Positions 1 to 9,546 of a stretch of DNA of 22,480 nucleotides are shown piece by piece (position 1 is the first letter of the stretch; each line of letters opens with the position of its first letter). Source of the stretch: Auxenochlorella pyrenoidosa. Lineage: Eukaryota > Chlorophyta > Trebouxiophyceae > Chlorellales > Chlorellaceae. The notes beneath the pieces are model-generated. The model saw only the letters and a list, made by a program, of their open reading frames with translations. It was not told where the DNA came from and ran no database searches. The stretch is taken from NCBI GenBank assembly GCA_001430745.1, contig KQ481983.1:1233408-1255887 (forward strand), in the 5' to 3' direction. The position numbers were made by a program, and so were the translations under genes.

Positions 1-154
1 CAGGGCACAGCAGGGCGGGGCGAGCGCTGAGAAGGGCAAACGCCTCCGGGAGGGGAGCAGGCACCTGCCAGGGCAGGCAGCTGTGCGGCTGGGCAGGCAG
101 GGCAGCAGCATCCGGCGAGGCACTAGCCGCGGCCACTGCCAGAGGCACCTTCAC

Positions 155-3100
155 CTTGAGACGATGCTGTGGGTGGTGGCCGAGTCCAGGCCCGTCGAGA
201 TCTCGTCTGCAAAGAGCACCCGGTTGGCGCCAACAAGCATCTCTCCGGCCGTGACACGCTTCTTCTGCCTGCATGACAGAGGCGGTGGTTGTGAGCAGCC
301 GGGCAACTGCGCTCCTGCACCTGCATTCCTCCAAGCGGGCGCACACCCAGCGTGCAGGCTTGCATGCATCGACGGCCGCTTGTTGAGGTGCGCCAGCACA
401 GAAGGCGTGCATGTGGCAGATGCGAGCACTCACCCGCCCGAGATGCCTCGGAGCATGCCGTTGCCCACCTGCAAGGCAGAGGGGCAGCGAGCAAAGTGGC
501 CCGGTGCGGTGAGGCACAAGCAAGCGACACAGTGCCGGCTGCATACGGCACTGCGTCTTCCTCTGGAAGGCCTGGGGAGACTTGGCCTGCGGCGAAGCAA
601 GCGCGGAGGGAGCAGGCGGCACGCGTGCTCGCTCTCAGGGTTGTTCACTTGCCAGCGTGTCGGCGCACACATCTAGGCCCAGAGTCCTGATGATGATGTC
701 TACACGAAGGGTGGTCTTGCCACCCATCATGGAAGCCGTCATGAAGCTGCAGGCAACACAGCGCAGCAGACGGGGCAACGTGTGCGCACTGTTGCCTGGC
801 AGGCCATGAGCCGCTGCAGCTTGCTGCGTAGCCATGCGCGGCACATCGCACGCGGTGCGCCACCCACACAGCGCGCCTCCCACAGTCGTGCCTCCCATGC
901 AGGGGCGGGACTGTGCGCGGGCTGTGGGCGGCCCAGCAGGCATGTACCTGTCCAGATCCGGGTCTGGCTCAATGCCCAGCTCCCTCTCCTTCTCAACCAG
1001 CCGCTGCAGCAACTCTGCAGGAGGCGAAAGTGGGGCCCCGCTAGCCTTCAGCCCAGACAAAGGCGGGCCGATGGGCAGGGCAAGCTGGAGAGCAGCAGGC
1101 TGGCCAGGCTGGCTGCAACACAGCGTGAATCAAGGTGGCACAGCACTGAACGCTGCCATGACAGGCCCGTGCAACTCGGAGCATGCTCGCATGCACCAAA
1201 AGAAAAACCACTCCTACACGCGCTTGCCTCGCATGCTGCCCTGGCAGCGCGCCGCAAACTCCAGGGTCTGCCGCACCGTCAGCTCGCCATAGTGCTCGTC
1301 CAGCTGCGGGGGGGAGGGGAGGGGCTTTCAGGGAAGGCACGTTGGTTTGTAACGCAGACCACAGAACCCTGGTGGAAGAGTGCGATGGAACGGAGGCCGC
1401 TCGCACTGTCTCTGGGCATGCGGCGATGCAGGGGCGCGCCCAGGCTGCCAGCTGCACCCTCCGCCCTGCACCCTGCCCCCTGCCCGGGCCGCGCGCCCAG
1501 GCTGGGGCTGCACCCTTGCTCTTGGCCCCCGCCCCGGCCGCGCGCCTGCGAGATGTACGCGGCGGTACGCTCGGGCACAAAGGCCTCCAGCGGCTCCCCG
1601 TTGTACGACAGCTCCGCGGCAGACACCTGCAGGGTTGATGGGCATGCCCCGGCGGCAGCGCGGGGAGAGCCTGCCGTTGGCTGGGTCTCCTCACGACCTT
1701 GCTGCATGCCGAGGGTGCCCCTGGCTGGCTCGAGGCGGGCCCCCTGGTGTGCTGCGCGTGTACCAGATGGGCCGGGTCGCCGGCCCCACGCGCGTCTACC
1801 CTGCGCCGCCTGCGCCCACCTTGAGCGTCTTCTCCCCTGCAAGCCTGCCAGACAGCGCCTTCAGCAGCAGCGACTTGCCGCTCCCTGCACAACAGCAACG
1901 AGGGAGGAGGCGCACAGGGGAGGTGCAGGTGGCGCCGTGCAAAGCGTTGGGGGGTTGAGGAAGGAGGGGGCAGGCGGCGCCGGTGCTCCAGATTGGCCGG
2001 CTGGCGGCTGGGCAGGCATGAGCGGCATGCCTGCGGGCCCAGGCGGGAGGCTCCAGGTGTCCCACAGCCAGGGTGCGTGTCCCCTCTGCACTGCGCCCGG
2101 CGCACCCGGCGTGCCCAGCAGCAGCGTCAGCCGGCCCGGCTTGAGCACGCCGCTGACGCCATCAATCACGTTGGTGCGGCGCATGTAGCGGCGCTGGGAC
2201 AGCGGGTTCAGGGCCTGCAGGGCAGCGGCAGGGCAGCAGGTGCGCAGTTGGGCAGAGCTGCCTGTGGGGCAGGCACAAGAGGGGCCGTCACGGCCGGAAA
2301 GCAGCAGACGGGCAGCTGCATGCAGGTGACTTGGTCCTATCCCGCGCCCGCTACCGCCCGAGCTGTGCTGGCATGCCCTTCATGATTCACCGCCGCCAAG
2401 CCTTACCTTGATTTTGTCCAGCAGCCCCTTGTCGGAGGGCTCCGAAGGCTTGACCAGCTGCCCCCATGGGTGGGTTGAAACGGCAAGGGCTCACGGCTCA
2501 CGTGGCAGAGACATGCGCCGCCTAGCCGCTAGGGAGGGCCGACCCTGGATCTGTCTGCGCTTGCCGTCTGGACAAGAGGCATGCATGTACGAAGCAGGAT
2601 GCGCAAGTGCCAGCTGGCTTGGTTCTGGGCTCTCGCATGGGGTGGCTCACCTGCTGGCCCTCAACCACCAAGTCCCGGAAGCGGATGGTCACGGTGGACA
2701 GCTTGAGGCCCGCCCTGCGAGCGGCAAGGCACTGTACTTGGGCCTTAGCCGAAGCGGACTTAGCCGACAAGCAGCATGTCAGTGGTTTGCTCAGCAATAA
2801 TGGGCCGTTGAGGGCGGCACTGCACACGCCTACGCACCGCATACGGAACGCTCGACACAGCCAGGGCTTCGATCAGCAGGACGAGCCATGCGTTGCACAC
2901 ACAGGCCGCGGCCGCGCAGCGTAACGCCCTTCGGGACGGCCCACCACCCCCCGCCACCACACACGCACACACACCACCACCGCCCACCTGCCCATGCGGC
3001 CGATGATCTTGTTGAGGAAGCCCAGCTGCTCGTCCTCAGGCTCGGCATACACCCGCTTGAGCAGCAGCGAGCGGTCCTCCTCCTTCAGCCGGCGCAGCTG

Positions 3101-3791
3101 CACGGCGGCAGGCGGGGTTGCAGACGGGGGTGGGCAGGAGCAGGGAGGCTAGGAGGTGCATCTCCAGCGGCGGTTGCTTCTGCACAAGGCCCAACCCTTG
3201 TGGGCGGCGAAGCAGCATTGCGCACGGAGGTGCAGTGCTGCCAGGGGTGGGAATGTGTGCATCGGGTGAGGGCAGCGCCGCCAGCCCATGACAGAGCGCA
3301 TCTTCATATTACAGGCTGAAAGCGATAACACGCTTGGCAGGAACGTGCCCGCGCCCTACCCACCGCACCTGCACCAGCTGCCAGCCGTACGGGCCCCGCA
3401 CCAGCACAGCAGTGCGCTCCTGCAGAGCCTTGGCATGCAGCCGCTCCAGCTCGGCTTTCTGCAGGCGGGCAACTGGCGGGTTGCAGCGTGTAAGGCCTTA
3501 ATTTTCCGAGCGCTGCACGCCTGGAGCGGGTCCCGTAGCACTCGCAGCGCGGCGCGCCCACGGGCCGGATTGGTCAATGCGAAGACCTGGCATGGCGCTG
3601 CGAGAACCCACGGGCAGCGGCCGCCTGCCGAGGGTGGTCTGGCTGGCCAAGGATTCTGCTGCACTGCAATGGCCAGCCCTGGGCGTGGCCGGCAGGGCGG
3701 CACCCACCTCGAGGTCTGCCGCCTCGTCATCATGCGTCTCCCTGCTGACCATAGACAGCCGCTCAAAGTAGCGGCTCCCCGTGTTCATCAT
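155..3791 (-). CDS. ABCG/PDR-type ABC transporter, N-terminal part (partial, 13 exons)
   Basis: This is a full-size pleiotropic-drug-resistance ABC transporter, a membrane export pump; only the N-terminus and most of the first nucleotide-binding domain lie in the window. Exons on the minus strand are 3791-3708, 3458-3369, 3097-2988, 2714-2651, 2457-2407, 2214-2106, 1884-1820, 1626-1546, 1303-1228, 1014-948, 746-653, 468-434 and 268-155; all phases agree and give about 346 residues. Visible motifs are Walker A GTPGSGKS (167-174), the Q-loop Gln (AAYISQ, 218), the PDR stretch [10 protein letters not shown], signature ISGGQ (306-310) and Walker B VLFADE (326-331) followed by STGLD. The ATG at 3791 is chosen because an in-frame TGA lies 18 nt upstream and PDR-like helices follow at the usual distance. 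Three introns appear to use GC donors (after 1546, 1228 and 653). After 155 a GTGAAG donor opens an intron that leaves the window, so the transmembrane domains are not seen. Family is secure; substrate is unknown. Confidence 0.88.
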
Positions 3792-4853
3792 CTTGGCCGG
3801 GCTTGGTCAGAAAGCAGCGCCGTCGGCAGGGCTGCAGCGGGAGGTGCCGCGGCGAGGCGGTATCGCCGGCGCCACTTGGCGTCAGCGGTGGAAGGTTGGT
3901 GTGGACAGCGGGCAGCCTTGCAGTCAAGGCGTGTTGCACACCAGCTGTAAATGCTCGGCTGGGCGCCCTCACAGCCTTCCAATGCCTTGCGGGGCCGCTC
4001 ACTTTGGGCAGCACTTGTAAGTCAGGTGAGCGGGAGTGCTTGCGGCGCCGCTGATCGATCGGAGATCACTAGAGATTGGTAAGCGCCGCGTTTGTTCCTG
4101 CCAGCTCGCCTGTTTTGTGGCTGTCGCACCAGGGTTCCGCTTGCAAGGGCGCCCCAGCTTATGCGACACCGTCCGGAGTACCAATTTCTGCGTTTCGACG
4201 CCTTTGACAAGGCTCCAGCCCGGCGAGAGCTGCGGCAGGGTGTGCCGCCAATCCTGCCGCCTCCTAGGTTGCAGGACCTGTCTTGTCTGATGTAAGTTCC
4301 CGCACAAAATGAGACGCTCCGATGAGTACGAGGAGTGGCTTTCAACACGCGAGCATGACCTGCCTGATGTGATCCAGCTGGCTGCCAGCCGTTGGCTCTC
4401 GACCCCTTGTTTCAGGCATCAGCCCCATCCAAAGGGAATTGATTGGGGAAGAAATATACGCTTTGATCCCCGAGTGCTTGAAGCGCAGCATGCCCTGTTT
4501 ATTGTTAGGAGGCCATATTCAAGGAGAAGGGTGGATTTCGCTTCAGATAGCTGATCAGTCTGAGTAGTGCCGCCTCGTGCCTCGATGCTGCAATGACAAA
4601 ACGTATTGGAACTATTCACTCTTCGGGACAGTTCAAGGATGCCAGTTTCCTGTCTCGCAAAATAGCAGGAGGCGTTATGCTCCTCTAGTCCATGGAGCGG
4701 TGCGCGACCAAGTGCACATGTGTGCAGGCTGTGTTTTGAGTGCAGGCTTAGCACTAGATAATAGTGCGCCAGCTTATCATCAGCCTTCCCACCAGCTTGC
4801 GTGTTATTACATTTAATGCACAGGTTTACTGACGCGATGCCTGCACACGCGCT
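3792..4853. promoter_or_regulatory. Divergent intergenic region between ABCG and Trm1 genes
   Basis: About 1.06 kb separates the two divergent start codons. It is visibly less GC-rich than the flanking genes, especially 4400-4850, as expected for promoters and 5' UTRs in GC-rich algal genomes. It should hold both promoters, but no TATA box or operator can be assigned by eye. One stretch (4161-4291) looks weakly coding and is listed separately. The remaining open frames (such as 4309-4554 plus and 4419-4892 minus) show no recognisable motif. Confidence 0.5.
4161..4291 (+). other. Possible orphan exon or small uncharacterised gene
   Basis: An ATG at 4161 opens a frame of 43 codons with mixed, non-repetitive composition (it begins MRHRPEYQFLRFDAF and continues to a PPILPPP segment). 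It ends exactly at a strong GTAAGT donor (GAT|GTAAGT). The exon would end in phase 2, which does not fit the first Trm1 exons (phase 1), so it is not an obvious 5' exon of that gene. The same bases also contain TGTAA (4291-4295), so the region could instead be a transcript 3' end. No family is recognised. Confidence 0.2.
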
Positions 4854-7800
4854 ATGAGCGCAGACCAGGCAGAGGTTGCGGCACTGCGGCACAAGGGTAG
4901 GTCAGCTTTGCAAGCATGCATGCACAGTGAACTTGCATTGCTTTCATCAAATCTGTGAGCATCATTGTCCTCACCCAGAGCTCAGCTAGCAGCAATGTCT
5001 ACATCAGTTTATCTTGCTTGCACCGCTGGCGGCGGCTGGCGGCAGTGGCAAGTTGCTGCCCCACCCTCATGTCGGCCTGTGTGCAAAAGTGCATGCATGT
5101 AAACGCCTTGTGAATTTGCTCAGATATGCGAGCCCTTGCTCTCGCAGCTCCGTCGCAAGGCAACACCGCCCAGGAGCGGGGCGTCGCGGTGCATCTAGGT
5201 GAGCAACATGTCAGATGTCTCGTGAACAGGGCAATGCAGCGATCGAGAGGCCTGTCCATGCCAGCTGCTCCTTGCCGCCACGCCGCCAGTGCTGCCTGCC
5301 TCACCCACTGCCCGCCACTTGCCACTTGTCCCATTTCTCTTGCAACTGCTTGCTTTGCTTTGCACACCAGATGCATCGCAGGCGGCAGATAGACCCCTGT
5401 GCTTGCGCGCTGCTGTGACGCCGCCCTGCCGTTGCTATGCGCCTGCTGCCTTTCTTGCGGGCAGCAGCCCTTGCGCATCCTTTCCAAGTGCACAAGCCAC
5501 CAACGCTCGCAGCATGTTCCAGGAGGAATGTTTTCACGTTTGGCCCATGAAGCATAGCCTCCAGGATGGCCTGTGGGTGCAGGCAGGAGCTTCTACCGAG
5601 CCGAGTCGTGCTTCAGCCGAGACCTGGCGGTGCTGTCGGGCGTGGTGCACCGCCGCCAGCGGCAGCAGCCACCCCCCGGCCCCCAGGCACCGCAGGCGCC
5701 CACCCATGACACTGCTCCTGGGGCAGCAGCGCCGCTGCCGCCCCTGCATGTGGCCGACCTGATGGCGGGCAGCGGCATCCGGTCGCTGCGCTACCTGCTG
5801 CAGGCGGGGGCTGACCATGGTGAGCCGCCTTCGAGGCGCGCTGGCTGCCAGCTGTGCGTTGGCCTGCCCGGGTGCCAGGCCACATGTGTTTTGACGGGCC
5901 TGCTCGCAATTCTCCGCTCCGCAAGCACATGTGCCATGGAGCCGCATGCACACCCGGCTGGCTCAACTCCCTGCGCAGTGCTGTGCAATGAGGGAGACCT
6001 GGCCAACGCGCCCTGCCTGGAAGCCAATCTGGCCGCGGCGGCAGCGGCGCGTGCGGCGGAGGCGGGCTCACACGCAGAGAACTACCCCGTGCCCGGTGGC
6101 GGCAGGCAGTGGCGGCTGCATGGCGCGGCTGGTCCCGGCGGAGCGGAGGCGCCGCCGCTGTGCGAGCTGGCGCACGAGGATGCAGTCAGGTGACAGCCAG
6201 CTGGGCGGCTGACTAGAGAATCCCCATGCCTTGACCCGGCCACAGCTGCTGCTGGCTGCTGACGCTGCCCGCAGCTGCCCCGGAGGAATGAGATGGCAGT
6301 CGAACTGAGCAGTGCGCCCTGCCACACAGCCTGTTCACTATCGCAAGCCCGCGCCGGCCGCCGTAGCAAGCGCCGCCCTCCCGATCTCCCGCCGCCTGTC
6401 CTGCAGCCTGCTGGCGCGCAGCCGCTTGGAGGGCCGCTTTTTCGACCTCATTGACTCGGACAGCTTTGGCCACGCGGCGCACTTTGTGGGGGCCTCCCTG
6501 GACGCCGTGCGCTACGGCGGCCTGGTCTGCCTCACCTCCACCTCGGGTGCGACCCCACGTGCCTTCCCTGCCTGCCCTGGTGTCGTGGGCACGGTTACTG
6601 GCATGCGTTCCCTGCTCGCCCCAGGCGCCCGCATGTTCTGCCTGCCGGCCGCAGCGCTGCATGCGCACCCGCAGCGTGGGCGCGCCTTCGGCCCGGGCCA
6701 GCCCACCTGCTTCCCCGCTCTGCGCCCTCCGTGCAGGCACCATCGCCGGCGGACGGGACCCCGCCAGCGCGCTGGCGCTGTATGGGCAGCACCTGGCGCC
6801 GGTGCCTCACGCCAACGAGCAGGCAAGCGCAGGAAGGGGAGGTGCACACAGCAGGCTTGCAGCTGTCCTGGGTGCCAAGCAGGGGCTGTCTTGCATCCTG
6901 CGCTGCGCTGTGTTGGCCTTGCCGTGCATGCACACAAAACCCCAGCACGCGCCTGCCTGCCTGCCTGGGTCTGTAGGGCCTGAGGATGCTGATCGGGCTG
7001 GCCCACCGGGAGGCGCTGGCACGGCGGCTGAGGTGGGTGCAGGCGCGTGGCAGCCGCGCTCCTTGAACATGAGCCTCACTGGCGCCCTGCCAGGCTGGGG
7101 AGCCGTGCCTGCTGCTCTCCCCACCGTGCGTTGCTTGCCTGCCTCCCTCCCTCGCCCTGCTGCCCTCCGACCAGGGTGACGCCGCTGTGGAGCCTGTACA
7201 GCCCGCATGGGCCGGTCTTCCGCACCATGCTGCGAGTGGACCGGCCACGGAGCCGCCAGCAGGCGGGGCGGCAGGCAGGGAGCGGCCAGCGTTACGGCTA
7301 CTACCTCCACTGGCCCACCAGCGGCGAGAGCAGCTGCTGCGCGTTTGAGGACCTGCCGGGGGCGCTGCGGGGCGCGGCAGGCGGCGCCGGCGGCGGCCCG
7401 TCGCTGCTGTCGGGCCCTCTGTGGCTGGGCCCCCTGCACGACCTCTCCCACCTCCAGCGTGTGCAGCAGGAGGCTGCAGCCCGCGGGTGGGTGCAGCAGG
7501 CGGGACAGGCAGCAGCGCCAGCGGGCGGGTCCAGCAGCGGCGGCGGTGCCGACCCTCTGCTGCCCAGGACTCGCAAGGGCAGCATCGGCAGCCTGCAGCT
7601 GCTGCTGGAGCTGCTTCTGGAAGAGGCAGCCACTGAGGCGGAAGGCGAGAGGGCAGCGACGGCGGCGCAAGCAGCACAAGCGGTCCAGGCGGCAGGCGTG
7701 CCACCGGCAGCACGCGGCCTGCCTCCGTGGTTCCTGCGCACAAACGATGTGGGCCGGGCGGGGCAGCTGGTGCGGCCGCCCCCACGCGACGCCCTGCTGG

Positions 7801-7988
7801 CAGAGCTGCGGCGGCGGGGCTTCCTTGCATGCCGCACCCACGTCGATCCCTCGGGGCTGAAGACCACGGCGAGCCTCGCGCAGGTGGTGGAGGCAGCAAC
7901 AGAGGGGCTGGGCATCCCCAGCCGTGCCGCGGCGGCCAGCAAAGCAGCGCCCAGGGGGGCACCCCCGGCGGCAGCACCTGCCCTGTAG
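4854..7988 (+). CDS. Trm1-like tRNA (guanine26-N2)-dimethyltransferase, plastid/plant type (8 exons)
   Basis: Trm1 enzymes use S-adenosylmethionine to methylate N2 of G26 in tRNA. Exons are 4854-4896, 5148-5198, 5583-5819, 5979-6189, 6407-6546, 6737-6822, 6977-7032 and 7175-7988. Their lengths sum to 1638 nt with consistent phases, giving 545 residues. Motifs in order: ERGVAVHLGRSFYRAES (24-40), SAM motif I DLMAGSGIRSLRYLL (90-104), catalytic-region motif IV FFDLIDSDSFG (192-202), YGGLVCLTSTSG, NEQGLRMLIG (254-263), TPLWSLYSPHGPVFR, and a C-terminal GPLWLGPLHD. The LIDSDSFG form differs from DLDPFG/Y of nuclear Trm1 and resembles, from memory, the plant Trm1-like paralogue. Exon 6 ends at a GC donor (CAG|GCAAGC). 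The first exon is the least certain: it is chosen because MSADQAEVAALRHKG ends at a GTAGGT donor in the required phase, and an alternative acceptor at 5124 for exon 2 also fits. Location (plastid, mitochondrion or cytosol) is not clear from the N-terminus. Confidence 0.85.
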
Positions 7989-8228
7989 CTTGTGGTGCCG
8001 CGTCGGCACGACGACTTGAATGTTGTATGAGTATTCTTACATCGCCCAGCACATCTGGCAGGTACCCTGCTGAACTGCTTGTGTGCAAAGCAGACAGTCA
8101 ACAGGGCGGGGACACTGCAGCTGTGCGCTGTGGTGCCCGCCATGGCGGCGCCGCGGACGGCATGGACGGCGTGCCCACCGGGAGTTCGCAGTTATTTCCC
8201 TCGCTCCACGTCGTCGAAGACCGCAAAG
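7989..8228 (+). other. Short intergenic spacer between Trm1 and C1D genes
   Basis: Only 240 nt separate the Trm1 stop from the preferred C1D start, so the Trm1 3' UTR and the C1D promoter and 5' UTR must share this space. No TGTAA motif is present on the plus strand here. An in-frame ATG at 8142 in the context GCCATGG could be an upstream C1D start. Confidence 0.45.
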
Positions 8229-9546
8229 ATGGACGTGCCGCTGGCTGAAGAAGTGCAGGCGCAGCTTGCCGTCTTTGAGGTCCGCCTTCTAATGAGCTGC
8301 GCTCGCTTTCATGCCTAAAACACACTCATGCAGTTTCGCAATATGGGTGATTGCCCTCTTGCGCTGCCATGCAGTGCGTTCACTGTCGCCACTTTGCTTC
8401 TGCTGCAGGAGGTGCTGGGCTCGCTAGAGAGTAGGTTGCAACCCTTCCTAGGAACGGCAGGCAGCGCAGCAATCGCCAAGGTATGTGTGCAGAGCCTCTG
8501 GCTCTGCCGCCGGCGCCGCCGCCGCTGCCGCCTGCGGCCCACCCCCCCTCCTGCTGTGCTTACCCTGTGCGCCTTTCTCGTGCTGCACCCTGCAGCTGCC
8601 GCCCCTGGAGCAGGCGCAGGTGCAGCTGGCGCTGGCCCAAGCCACGGCTGCACTGTTCCAGCTGTACCTGCGGGCCAGCGGGGTGGACCCGGCCGATCAC
8701 GAGAGTTGGAAGGAACAGGTGCGCAGCAGGGCTGCCCCTGGGCAGCAAGAGGCTGCATGGGAAATGCACGCGTGGCAGCTGCTCCAGGCAACATGCCAAC
8801 CACCCTGCTGCAGCAGCTTGCGGCGCTGCTGCCTTTCTCTGCCTCCGCTGCCGACCGCATGCGCGTCGGGCGCCTCCCCCTGCTGCCGCCCGGTGCAGGA
8901 GCGGCTGGCGCAGTATGGCAAGAAGGTGCGCAGGGCGGCGGCCGAGAAGGAGCTACGTGAGTCGCGGCGCAGCCTCGAGGTGGGCGACACACATCTCTTC
9001 TTTCTGCAGCCCGTACCCCGTTGCAGAGACCCAGTGCTTGCTGACCTGCCATTCTTCCAAGATTTGGTGCCCCCTGGGCAGGGCCCTGGTGCCACCTGAG
9101 CCACCCAATCCGTTGCACCTGGTCGGTGGCTCATCAGCTCGTACCGCCAGAGTACTCGGCATGCCGCTGCCCTCCGTTGACTGCACGCCTGCCCTGCCCT
9201 CTCAGCCCCTCCATGCCCTCCACGGCTCGCTCATGCGCAGGTCAACGTGGCCGCAGTCAACCGCTTTATCTCAGCTGCAGTCTCAGACCTCACCCGGGAG
9301 CAGAGGGCAGCCCTCAAATCGGCGGGGCAGGCGGCAGGAGCGGATGCAGCACAGCCAGCGGCAGGCGGGCGCAGGCGCAGGGAACACGAGGGCGATGCAG
9401 GCGATGCAGAGGGCGCGGCCGCGGCGTTTTTGGAGGAGGCCATGGCGGAGCTGGGCGGTGGCGCGGCGGCAGGGGGCGGCGAGCCTGCAGCTGCGGGCAG
9501 CGGGCAGCAGGGCAAGAAGAAGAAGGCAAGGCGGGCAAGCAAGTGA
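8229..9546 (+). CDS. C1D/Rrp47 (Sas10/Utp3/C1D family) nuclear exosome cofactor (5 exons)
   Basis: C1D (Rrp47/Lrp1) binds the nuclear exosome nuclease Rrp6 and helps trim structured RNAs such as 5.8S rRNA precursors. Exons are 8229-8279, 8409-8480, 8596-8718, 8899-8979 and 9241-9546. All junctions are phase 0 with GT-AG ends, giving 210 residues. The diagnostic core is LPPLEQAQVQLALAQATAAL (human C1D has LDPLEQAKVDL) followed by LYLRASGVDP, a basic helix ERLAQYGKKVRR and VNVAAVNRFISAAVSDL near the end of the domain. The protein is longer than human C1D (141 residues) because of an Ala/Gly-rich acidic tail ending in a Lys/Arg cluster GKKKKARRASK, consistent with RNA binding or nuclear import. 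The start at 8229 places the Met just before the first helix, as in the family. The in-frame ATG at 8142 (GCCATGG) would add 29 residues and cannot be excluded. A GTGAGT inside exon 4 (8956) was not used because it breaks the downstream frame. Confidence 0.86.

Noticed and set aside
1..154. Search for the next transporter exon at the left edge
   Set aside because: No acceptor followed by the expected PDR sequence is seen, so the intron is taken to extend beyond the window.
782..2188. 468-codon open frame on the plus strand
   Set aside because: It is antisense to the ABC transporter exons and introns. The composition is Arg/Ala/Pro noise and it has no motif; the minus strand explains the region with matching splice phases.
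4419..4892. 157-codon minus-strand frame in the divergent promoter region
   Set aside because: It overlaps the putative first Trm1 exon on the opposite strand, has no motif, and no splice context supports it.
6595..8088. 497-codon open frame on the minus strand
   Set aside because: It is antisense to the Trm1 exons. High GC keeps the frame open, and the peptide is Arg/Pro/Ala low complexity.
8899..8979. Strong GTGAGT donor inside C1D exon 4
   Set aside because: Using it would leave phase 1 and break the frame into the last exon. The donor at 8980 keeps phase 0 and the conserved join to VNVAAVNRFI.
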